Source: Paenibacillus sp. ACRRX (lineage in GTDB: Bacteria > Bacillota > Bacilli > Paenibacillales > Paenibacillaceae). From it: a DNA stretch of 64,000 nt. The notes beneath the pieces were generated by a model that was given only the letters and a program-made list of their open reading frames with translations, ran no database searches and was not told where the DNA came from. Where the stretch lies: contig NZ_JAKRNK010000003.1 of the NCBI RefSeq assembly GCF_022346885.1, positions 372,001 to 436,000 of the forward strand, in the 5' to 3' direction. The position numbers were made by a program, and so were the translations under genes. Every line of letters begins with the position of its first letter. Positions within the stretch are counted from its first letter, which is position 1. Shown here piece by piece: positions 57,289 through 64,000 of the stretch.

Positions 57289-57601
57289 ACCTCAGTCTCC
57301 TTCATAAAAATAACACCATCACTATCGAATAAGCCTGCAAGGTGGCGCCTCTATACATACAGAAACATATCCGATCCATACTGTCAACTCATTATGCAAA
57401 TCTTACTGAAAACCATATATTGGTTTTATTTTTGTGTATCCACAGTAATTTTAATTTTATCAAACTATACTGAACATATTCTTAACATCTCTTCGTCGCC
57501 CTACTCAACTTTTATTTTTTTATGTTTATTTCTGCTATCATAAACATAAGAAGTCCAATCCCTGTTCCTATTTTCATTTATATAAAGGAAGGATCGAGGC
57601 A
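57289..57601. other. Divergent control region of the exopolysaccharide operon and the helicase
   Basis: 313 AT-rich bases. A perfect 10-bp inverted repeat (TTATGTTTAT, 57520-57529; ATAAACATAA, 57540-57549) lies about 52 bases ahead of the helicase start. Minus-strand TAAAAT at about 57455-57460 is a possible -10 for the operon. No gene was seen. Confidence 0.45.
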
Positions 57602-60600
57602 ATGAGCTTAAAGTTGACCCTGCCTATTATTAAGTCACAGTGCGGCCTATTCTCTTATGAACGAGGCGAAGCCTACTATACAGCCGGAAGAGTCACGTTA
57701 ATACACCATAATTTCCGCGCCGGAAGCTTTGAAGCTACTGTGCACGGAACTCAAGATCATTACCGCGTGAACGTAGATAGAGATCCAAACAAACATATAA
57801 CAGCTGTGTGCACCTGTCCCGGGTTTCCGGCAAAGGGAAGCTTCTGCAAACATATTGCTGCTGTACTCTTATGTATACACGAATTGGAACAGGATGAGCG
57901 GTCCCCTGCTCATGCCAGCCCCATTGAACTTGCTGATCATACCGACGCCCGACCTGAGCAGGCTATACCGCAAGGTAATGAACGAGCAGCCGAACTTTCT
58001 GCGATTGCCAGCAGTGACATCCAAGTTACTAAAGGGATGCTGGGACTCTTTAGCGGAAAGCAGAAGCGCTCCGCTGGAGCACGATCACGCTTTGATGAGC
58101 GCGTACAGCTTGAAATGGAATTTACCTGCAAGCCTATCTCTTATGGATATCGCAAGTTCATTCTTGCCATCGAATGCAAGGTTGGCCCCAAGCGGCTCTA
58201 TGTCGTTCAGAAGCTGCGCGAGTTTCTGGACAGCATTGATCGGGGGAGAGACTATACCTTTTCCAAGCTGTTCACGTATGATCCCTTGCTGCACAGCTTT
58301 CATCCTCAGGATGATGCGATTCTGCAACAGCTTATTCGCGCTTATCGTCAGGAAGAGGTTCATCTGGAGACTGCCCATAGCTACTCCAGCCCCGTGAATC
58401 GTGCTGGTGGAGAGCGTACCCTTCCACTGCCTGCTTATATATGGCATGACCTTTCTTCCCTGCTTGCCCAAGCCAAATCTGTCACTCTGGACCATGAAGG
58501 GATTTGCTATCCCGGCTTACAGATAGTCGACGAACCGCTTCCACTGAAATTTAAGCTGGATCAAGCTGAAGATGAAGGCTTCCAGATGGAAGTGCTGGGC
58601 ATGAATCAGATTACAGTTATGGAGCAGTACGGGATGGTCATATCAGGAGGAAGGCTGATTAAACTATCTCCTGATCATTGCAAGCGGCTCAGCGAGATGA
58701 AGCAATTGCTGGAGTCCTACCGCAAGCAAGTATTTCGAATTCCTTCGGGCCAGATCGAGCCTTACATGGATCAAGTCATTCCTGGCTTATCAAAACTGGG
58801 AAGCGTCAGCATTACGCAGGCCATTGCCGAGCGAATCGTACAGCCCGCGCTGCAAGCAAAGCTTTACCTTGACCGCGTTCGGGATCGCCTGCTTGCAGGA
58901 TTGGAGTTCCAGTACGGTGACATCGTTCTTAATCCATTAGAAGCACACACCCATCAGCGTGCCGCTAACCGTATTCTCATACGAGACACAGAGCAAGAGC
59001 AGCAAATTATGGAGATGATGGAGCAATGCCCTTTTGCCAAGACAGAAGGCGGCTACTTCCTCGATGATGAGGATGCGGAATACGATTTCTTGTATCACGT
59101 AGTACCCAAGCTGAAGGCTTGGGTGCAGATCTATGCTACTTCCGCTGTTAAGGCACGATTGCATGCCGCCCCTGTGGCGCCACAAATTACGGTTAATGTG
59201 GACGAGCGCACTGACTGGCTCGAATTCAAGTTTGAGATGGACGGGATCGCCGAAACCGACATTCGCCATCTGCTGCAATCTTTAGAAGATAAAAGGAAAT
59301 ATTACCGTTTGCCAAGCGGCGCCTTGCTGTCACTTGAAAGTGAAGCTTTCCAAGAGATTGGCCGCTTCATGGACACGATGGATCTGTACAAAGAAGAGGA
59401 AAAAGCCGCCTTTTTCCGTATTCCAATCGCCCGCAGCCTGCAACTGATGCATACCGGAGATCATGGGAATGCCATCTCCATTGGCAGATCGCTGCGCCTT
59501 TTTCTAGAAAATATGCGTAATCCCGACAATCTGGATTTCCCGCTTCCAGACCATTTGACACCTGTGCTTCGTGATTATCAGAAGTATGGGTATCAGTGGA
59601 TGAGAACGTTAGCCCATTATCACTTTGGGGGCATTCTTGCAGACGATATGGGCCTGGGCAAAACACTGCAAACTATAACATTCCTTGTGTCCATGCTGCC
59701 TGACATTCGCAAACAGAAAATGCCAGCCCTTGTCATCGCGCCTGCCTCGCTGCTATACAATTGGCGTAATGAACTGCAGAGATTCGCTCCTGAACTAAAA
59801 GTTGCCATCGCTGATGGAAGTAAGGCAGAACGCATCCATTTGTTGAGCAAGGAATTTGCAGCGGATGTGATTATCACTTCGTATCCCCTGCTGCGCCGGG
59901 ATATCAAGTTATATGCCAAGCCCGCTTTCCATACGCTCATTCTGGATGAAGCGCAGGCATTCAAGAATTACACAACGCAGACGGCGCATGCCGTGAAAAC
60001 AATTCAGGCAAAATACCGATTTGCTCTTACAGGTACACCTGTAGAGAACAGACTAGAGGAACTGTGGTCGATCTTTGATGTTGTCTTCCCAGAACTGTTC
60101 TCAGATAGACAGGCCTTTAACGATCTACCGCGTGATATCGTGGCCAAACGGGCCCGTCCCTTTCTGCTGCGTCGGCTGAAAACGGACGTGCTCAAAGAAC
60201 TGCCTGAGAAAATCGAATCGGTACAAGCTTCTGAGCTGCTGCCTGAGCAGAAGAAACTGTATCTGGCCTATCTGGCCAAGCTGCAAAAAGACACCCTCAA
60301 ACATTTAGACGAGACTGGGTTTCAGAAAAGCCGCATCAAAATCTTGGCAGGCCTTACCCGGTTACGCCAGTTGTGCTGCCATCCTGCTCTGTTCGTCGAC
60401 GGTTATGCTGGAAGTTCAGCCAAATTCGAGCTGCTGCTCGATATTATCGAAGAGTCTAGATCTGCAGGCCGACGATTGCTTGTATTCTCTCAGTTCACAG
60501 GGATGCTCAATCTAATTAAACGAGAGTTAACCGAACTGGGAGTAGCCCATTTCTATCTAGACGGCAGTACACCCTCAGCTGAGCGAGTAGAGCTGTGCAG

Positions 60601-60928
60601 CCGATTCAACGAAGGCGAACGGGACTTGTTTCTCATTTCGTTAAAAGCAGGTGGTACAGGTCTTAACTTGACGGGAGCAGATACAGTTATTCTGTATGAT
60701 CTATGGTGGAACCCGGCTGTAGAGCAGCAGGCAGCAGATCGGGCTTATCGCATCGGGCAAAAAAATGTCGTACAAGTGATAAGACTTGTCACGCAAGGCA
60801 CCGTAGAGGACAAGATGTATGAATTGCAGCAAAGGAAAAAGGATCTCATCGAAGAAGTCATTCAACCTGGTGAAGAAGCTTTGTCCTCGCTAACAGAGCA
60901 AGAGATTCGAGATATTTTGATGCTCTAA
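57602..60928 (+). CDS. SNF2-family ATPase with N-terminal SWIM zinc finger
   Basis: A 1108-residue Swi2/Snf2 DNA translocase. The SWIM zinc finger is at residues 70-84 (Cys 70, Cys 72, Cys 82, His 84). The helicase core starts at ~650: Walker A DDMGLGKT (~681-688), DEAQ box LILDEAQAF (~779-787), ALTGTPVENRLEELWSIF, and the C-terminal lobe with VFSQFTGMLN, LKAGGTGLNLTGADTV and QQAADRAYRIGQ (arginine finger motif VI). Such proteins remodel protein-DNA complexes, often in repair or transcription recycling. In B. subtilis similar parts are the separate neighbours ywqB (SWIM) and ywqA (SNF2) as I recall. GGAAGG precedes the ATG. Confidence 0.88.
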   Translation: MSLKLTLPIIKSQCGLFSYERGEAYYTAGRVTLIHHNFRAGSFEATVHGTQDHYRVNVDRDPNKHITAVCTCPGFPAKGSFCKHIAAVLLCIHELEQDERSPAHASPIELADHTDARPEQAIPQGNERAAELSAIASSDIQVTKGMLGLFSGKQKRSAGARSRFDERVQLEMEFTCKPISYGYRKFILAIECKVGPKRLYVVQKLREFLDSIDRGRDYTFSKLFTYDPLLHSFHPQDDAILQQLIRAYRQEEVHLETAHSYSSPVNRAGGERTLPLPAYIWHDLSSLLAQAKSVTLDHEGICYPGLQIVDEPLPLKFKLDQAEDEGFQMEVLGMNQITVMEQYGMVISGGRLIKLSPDHCKRLSEMKQLLESYRKQVFRIPSGQIEPYMDQVIPGLSKLGSVSITQAIAERIVQPALQAKLYLDRVRDRLLAGLEFQYGDIVLNPLEAHTHQRAANRILIRDTEQEQQIMEMMEQCPFAKTEGGYFLDDEDAEYDFLYHVVPKLKAWVQIYATSAVKARLHAAPVAPQITVNVDERTDWLEFKFEMDGIAETDIRHLLQSLEDKRKYYRLPSGALLSLESEAFQEIGRFMDTMDLYKEEEKAAFFRIPIARSLQLMHTGDHGNAISIGRSLRLFLENMRNPDNLDFPLPDHLTPVLRDYQKYGYQWMRTLAHYHFGGILADDMGLGKTLQTITFLVSMLPDIRKQKMPALVIAPASLLYNWRNELQRFAPELKVAIADGSKAERIHLLSKEFAADVIITSYPLLRRDIKLYAKPAFHTLILDEAQAFKNYTTQTAHAVKTIQAKYRFALTGTPVENRLEELWSIFDVVFPELFSDRQAFNDLPRDIVAKRARPFLLRRLKTDVLKELPEKIESVQASELLPEQKKLYLAYLAKLQKDTLKHLDETGFQKSRIKILAGLTRLRQLCCHPALFVDGYAGSSAKFELLLDIIEESRSAGRRLLVFSQFTGMLNLIKRELTELGVAHFYLDGSTPSAERVELCSRFNEGERDLFLISLKAGGTGLNLTGADTVILYDLWWNPAVEQQAADRAYRIGQKNVVQVIRLVTQGTVEDKMYELQQRKKDLIEEVIQPGEEALSSLTEQEIRDILML

Positions 60929-61056
60929 TTATGAATCTAAAAGTCAATTTAAAGGGAGCTTAAACCTGCTTTAACATGGCACACCGCACAGGAGTGGACA
61001 GGCTCTTTCGTTGGTCTTCAAGCAGCCGCTAGCATATATGTCATACATGCAGAGAA

Positions 61057-61117
61057 AAGGCGTCCTCACGCCAGTCGTCGAGATGGCACGGTGCGAGGAC
61101 GCCTTTCTTTATTTTAT
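61057..61117. terminator. Bidirectional terminator between the SNF2 and GH20 genes
   Basis: AAAGGCGTCCTC (61057-61068) and GAGGACGCCTTT (61096-61107) pair perfectly, with CTTTATTTTAT on the plus side and TTTTCTC on the minus side. Confidence 0.85.
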
Positions 61118-61137
61118 AGTTCTGCTGCTCTTTTCAT

Positions 61138-63048
61138 TTAAAATGGGTTCAACACATGGAAGAAGACATTTGGCGATGCCATCCGATAATAATAGCTGCA
61201 CCAGCCTAAGCCTTTCTGATTAAATCGGTTGGATGAGCTGTACAATAACCGCTCTTGTTCAAGCTCCTCAATCTGTCCAATTCGGCCCTCCGTATAATCA
61301 AGCAGCCGCATAGAAGCCGTATCCAGACGGTTTACGACACCACCATACCGGATATCAATAACTTCCCAGCCAAATGGCTTAAACATACGCAGCCATTGGG
61401 TCCGGTGAGCGGCCCGCAGCGCCTGTACCGCATCCGTAATCTCAGGCAGTACTTCCACCGCGATATGCCGCAGCTTATCGTGATCCTTGGCGTCATACGC
61501 CTGCTTCAGAGCGATGCCAATCTCGCTCTTACGCTTCAGCACGCCGCACAGCTTCTCCGGCACCTCGAACATATAATCCAGTTCGGCCTCCTGCACGCGG
61601 CGGCGGCGAATCTGCTGCTCTAATTGCTCATAGTGGGCCGCAATATCAAGCCCTTCAATCTGCTTATCGAACAAGCCAAGCAGCACATCTTGGTAGAGCA
61701 GGAACTTCGAAGGATTGCTCTGCTTCCGGTTGTCCGGCTCAGCACCAGGCGTCTCGTCCAAATATTTCAACTGCAAGTAGGCATCCGCTTCAATTCCCGT
61801 ACAGAACTTCACCCGCTCCGCAAGCTGTGCTTCGTCCAACTTGCCTTCCGCATAAGCATGCTCCGCATAGAATTGCAAGCCGTACAAGGCGATATACGGA
61901 TTGCTCTCCATACCGTCATCGCCCCACATCGTCGCATATACCTCACGTATGCCCTGCTCCTTGCACACCTGCAGGGCGATGTCTGTCGCGTTAAGCGATA
62001 AGCCGTAATTAACACCAAAGGTGTTAAACACCCACACACCCCCGGCAAACACCAGATTGCAGCCCAATGGCCGATGCTTGGCGATCAGCTTCTCGTAATC
62101 CTCTCGCTCGGTATGGACATAATCCCAATAGACCATGTCTACATCTTTAGGGATACGGCTTGCCATTTCTGCAGGAATTTGTGTCTCCGTATCATAATGC
62201 TCACTGCCATCCGTAGAGGCAAATTTTAAGAACATGTCACTCCACATCAACGGCTTTAAGCCACGGCGCCGTACGATATCCAGCACTTTTTCTAAATGTG
62301 CCGTCATAATATCAAATCGGCTCGTAAACCCGTTGTGGTCCAAGTATTTGCCGCGCCCAAGTTCCTCCGCTTCATCCATGCCTATATGAATCTTACGACT
62401 GCGGAACGGGGCACTTGCGGCTTCTATCATTTGTTCGACTAATTGATCCGTCTTCTCGCCGCCGACCAGCAGCGCACCCTTGGTATCTTTATACTCTTTT
62501 ACTGGCTCCCACTTCAAGAACTCCTCCAGATGCGCGAGCGTCTGGATACTTGGGAATGCCTCGATGCCAAATTGATCGGCGTAATCGTCAATTTCGCGCA
62601 GTTCCGCATGCGAGTACCGTCCTCGCATGTAACCAAAGTAAGGCTCTTCGCCAATCTCATAGGTATCTTCCATGTACAACATAACCGTGTTCATGCCCAT
62701 TAAGGCCATCTTACGCAACATAAACTTAAAGCTATCCAGTGTCAGTACCGCATTACGGGATAGGTCGAACATAGGGCCCACCGTATCAAACTGCTGCTTC
62801 TCTCTAAGCTGGAACGGTTGACCATTGCGGGCGTGCTGTACAAATAGCCCGAGCCCCCGGAAAAATTGGTGCTTATGTCCGTAACGTATGTACCCTTTGC
62901 CTTGATCCAAACCTACTTCCAGTACACCAGACGAAGATTCGACAAGGACAGGTATACCGTCTTGCGCTTCCATGAATTGAATTTCCTTTGCGAGCAGTTC
63001 AATACCAGCTCGCAGATCGCTTACATTTCCTTCAAATCGCAACTTCAT
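61138..63048 (-). CDS. Family 20 glycoside hydrolase (beta-N-acetylhexosaminidase type)
   Basis: A 636-residue intracellular GH20 enzyme (no signal peptide). An N-terminal hexosaminidase-B-like domain is followed by a TIM barrel: FDLSRNAVLTLDSFKFMLRK, MGMNTVMLYMEDTYEIG, FGIEAFPSIQTLAHLEEFLK and the catalytic pair IHIGMDEAEELG (Asp 225, Glu 226), then VYWDYVHTERED. The ~200-residue helical C-terminal region resembles GcnA-type enzymes that release N-acetylglucosamine. Likely role is recycling of cell-wall or chitin-derived sugars. ATG 63048 has GAGGGGG 8 bases upstream, better than the earlier in-frame ATG at 63108. Confidence 0.85.
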   Translation of the reverse strand: MKLRFEGNVSDLRAGIELLAKEIQFMEAQDGIPVLVESSSGVLEVGLDQGKGYIRYGHKHQFFRGLGLFVQHARNGQPFQLREKQQFDTVGPMFDLSRNAVLTLDSFKFMLRKMALMGMNTVMLYMEDTYEIGEEPYFGYMRGRYSHAELREIDDYADQFGIEAFPSIQTLAHLEEFLKWEPVKEYKDTKGALLVGGEKTDQLVEQMIEAASAPFRSRKIHIGMDEAEELGRGKYLDHNGFTSRFDIMTAHLEKVLDIVRRRGLKPLMWSDMFLKFASTDGSEHYDTETQIPAEMASRIPKDVDMVYWDYVHTEREDYEKLIAKHRPLGCNLVFAGGVWVFNTFGVNYGLSLNATDIALQVCKEQGIREVYATMWGDDGMESNPYIALYGLQFYAEHAYAEGKLDEAQLAERVKFCTGIEADAYLQLKYLDETPGAEPDNRKQSNPSKFLLYQDVLLGLFDKQIEGLDIAAHYEQLEQQIRRRRVQEAELDYMFEVPEKLCGVLKRKSEIGIALKQAYDAKDHDKLRHIAVEVLPEITDAVQALRAAHRTQWLRMFKPFGWEVIDIRYGGVVNRLDTASMRLLDYTEGRIGQIEELEQERLLYSSSNRFNQKGLGWCSYYYRMASPNVFFHVLNPF

Positions 63049-63235
63049 TACGGCTTCCCCCTCAGCTATTACCCATTGATTAATATAGAACGGTCTCTGC
63101 TTATTCAATTGTATTATTCGACTGAAAGTCAGGAAAAATATAACACTGCCTTCATTATATTTAAATTGGGGAGGCTTTGGGAGTGCTAATTGTGAAATCG
63201 CTTAAACAATTGTAGATAGGGATTACCCTGCTCAG

Positions 63236-63283
63236 AAAAAAAGCTGGTTCCCTACACGTAAAAATACGTGTTGAAACCAGCTT
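63236..63283 (-). terminator. Terminator of the DUF6509-like gene
   Basis: On the minus strand AAGCTGGTT pairs with AACCAGCTT, with inner ACACGTA/TACGTGT, followed by seven T. Confidence 0.92.
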
Positions 63284-63317
63284 CCTCTTTAGGTGGCACA
63301 ATGTGCCCGCCTGTCTG

Positions 63318-63611
63318 TTATTCTGTGTCTCCGGTATGCGCCTTGCAGAAATCGGCTAACGCCGCTTCCTCTTCAGGCTCCATGTCAAAGTCCAGATATT
63401 GATGCGTCGTATGTTCGTAAAAATCATATTTGACGATACGTGACTGATCTTCATCCACCATAAAGATCGCCTTTATGTACACACCATGCTCCGAATGGAG
63501 CTCGTCATCCTCTGGAACATCCAGATCCACTATAAATTCATATCGCTTGCCTGACAAAATACCAAAGGGATCCTTTAATATTTCCACGCTGTATTCCGTA
63601 ATGTTCAGCAT
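63318..63611 (-). CDS. DUF6509-like protein of unknown function
   Basis: A 97-residue acidic protein of alternating strands: ITEYSVEILKDPFGILSGKR, YEFIVDLDVPEDDEL, VYIKAIFMVDEDQSRIVKYD and YLDFDMEPEEEAALADFCKA. This fits a small family in Bacillales that I recall as DUF6509. ATG 63611 has AAGGG 8 bases upstream; the frame is open further but without a ribosome site. Function unknown. Confidence 0.6.
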   Translation of the reverse strand: MLNITEYSVEILKDPFGILSGKRYEFIVDLDVPEDDELHSEHGVYIKAIFMVDEDQSRIVKYDFYEHTTHQYLDFDMEPEEEAALADFCKAHTGDTE

Positions 63612-63728
63612 ATGCTCATCCCTTCTCACAGTTCTAGCTTCCATTATACACGCTGCAGCCGAAAATGATGTATACCTCAAGTACCAACCAACTGTGGCAA
63701 CCTTTACCGCATCATGTAAGTATTGTCT

Positions 63729-64000
63729 TTACGACATCTTCGCCCTGTATTTTACCAGATCAATGCGCCCCTCTTCATCCAGCATGACACCTTCGCTGTT
63801 TAAGTAAAGGATCTGCTTAAATCGGGCTTCATCATCCAACAATGCGATTTCCCCTTTGGCATTGATGACTCTGTGCCATGGAAGCTCGTAAGCTGTACTC
63901 ATCGAATGGAGGATACGTACAACCTGCCTTGCCCCTCGCTTGCTTCCAGCTAGTTCAGCCACTTGACCATATGTCATGACGGAACCTTCAGGTATACCTT
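63729..64000 (-). CDS. Alkyltransferase-like (ATL) DNA-binding protein, 5' end outside window
   Basis: Partial gene; the frame is open to the window edge (IPEGSVMTYGQVAELAG reads into MTYGQV at 63977), so the true start lies beyond 64000. It belongs to the MGMT C-terminal domain family, but the active-site motif is PWHRV rather than PCHRV (residues around 33-37 of the visible part), the hallmark of ATL proteins, which bind O6-alkylguanine, flip it and recruit nucleotide-excision repair without dealkylating. KRGARQVVRIL holds the Arg finger. Together with AlkD it suggests alkylation-damage handling. Confidence 0.85.
   Translation of the reverse strand, partial: GIPEGSVMTYGQVAELAGSKRGARQVVRILHSMSTAYELPWHRVINAKGEIALLDDEARFKQILYLNSEGVMLDEEGRIDLVKYRAKMS

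Noticed and set aside
57855-58397. 180-codon open frame in another phase
   Set aside because: Lies wholly inside the SNF2 gene; the SWIM and helicase motifs prove the other frame.
1-64000. tRNA, rRNA, prophage or intact insertion sequence
   Set aside because: No cloverleaf-like or rRNA-conserved segments, integrase, intact transposase with terminal repeats, or phage structural genes were recognised.

Overview
The window looks like chromosome of an endospore-forming Firmicute of the Paenibacillaceae (Paenibacillus or a close relative). The evidence is an alpha/beta-type spore protein (43245-43529), a cytochrome aa3-600 menaquinol oxidase operon with a menaquinone prenyltransferase elsewhere in the window, Bacillus-type GlnR/TnrA, LexA and Fur sites, strong AGGAGG ribosome binding sites with many GTG and TTG starts, and small families typical of the group (DUF3006, a DUF4023-like protein). 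No rRNA, tRNA, CRISPR array, prophage or intact insertion sequence was seen. The species cannot be fixed from sequence alone.

Layout. 1-6.9 kb: a sensor kinase cut by the left edge, a UgtP-type glycolipid glycosyltransferase, DinB, WYL regulator, YgbA-type, MmcQ/YjbR and GNAT genes. 7-11.4 kb: a cold-shock gene with an unusual leader, then a Fur-boxed siderophore importer matching B. subtilis yclNOPQ in gene order. 11.6-15.1 kb: a 43-codon gene, an ECF sigma/anti-sigma pair and glutamate dehydrogenase. 15.2-17.6 kb: an RHH + SPFH operon whose promoter carries a palindrome, and menA. 17.8-21.2 kb: GNAT, a half-size EamA protein, an IsdG-like heme oxygenase with a dehydrogenase, and a stand-alone YvyF-like protein. 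21.7-28 kb: qoxABCD, amt with three GlnR/TnrA boxes, a VTT-domain protein. 28.3-34.2 kb: remnants of an hxlR/nitroreductase pair, a trypsin-like protease, an SOS-boxed nuclease-helicase, an APH-fold kinase and a GNAT. 34.5-38.7 kb: AraC/GyrI regulator and a TetR-ABC-2 operon with twin operators.

38.8-48.6 kb: DUF3006 + ComEC-like hydrolase, an MFS exporter preceded by a 19-codon leader-like ORF, pepT, spore protein, AlkD, a chromosomal ParM-like actin with an acidic partner, a Mta-type MerR gene and DUF817. 48.8-57.3 kb: a six-gene exopolysaccharide operon matching B. subtilis ydaJKLMN in content plus a WsfD-like membrane protein, ending with a degenerate GGDEF protein that keeps an RxxD site, so c-di-GMP control is likely. 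57.6-64 kb: SWIM-SNF2 helicase, GH20 hexosaminidase, a DUF6509-like gene and an alkyltransferase-like gene cut by the right edge.

Themes that recur are iron and heme acquisition (yclNOPQ, IsdG), alkylation and DNA damage (AlkD, ATL, nuclease-helicase), nitrogen (amt, Gdh) and the cell surface (glycolipid, exopolysaccharide, hexosaminidase). Least explained are the ParM-like pair, the SPFH-RHH operon, the MFS leader and the cold-shock leader.
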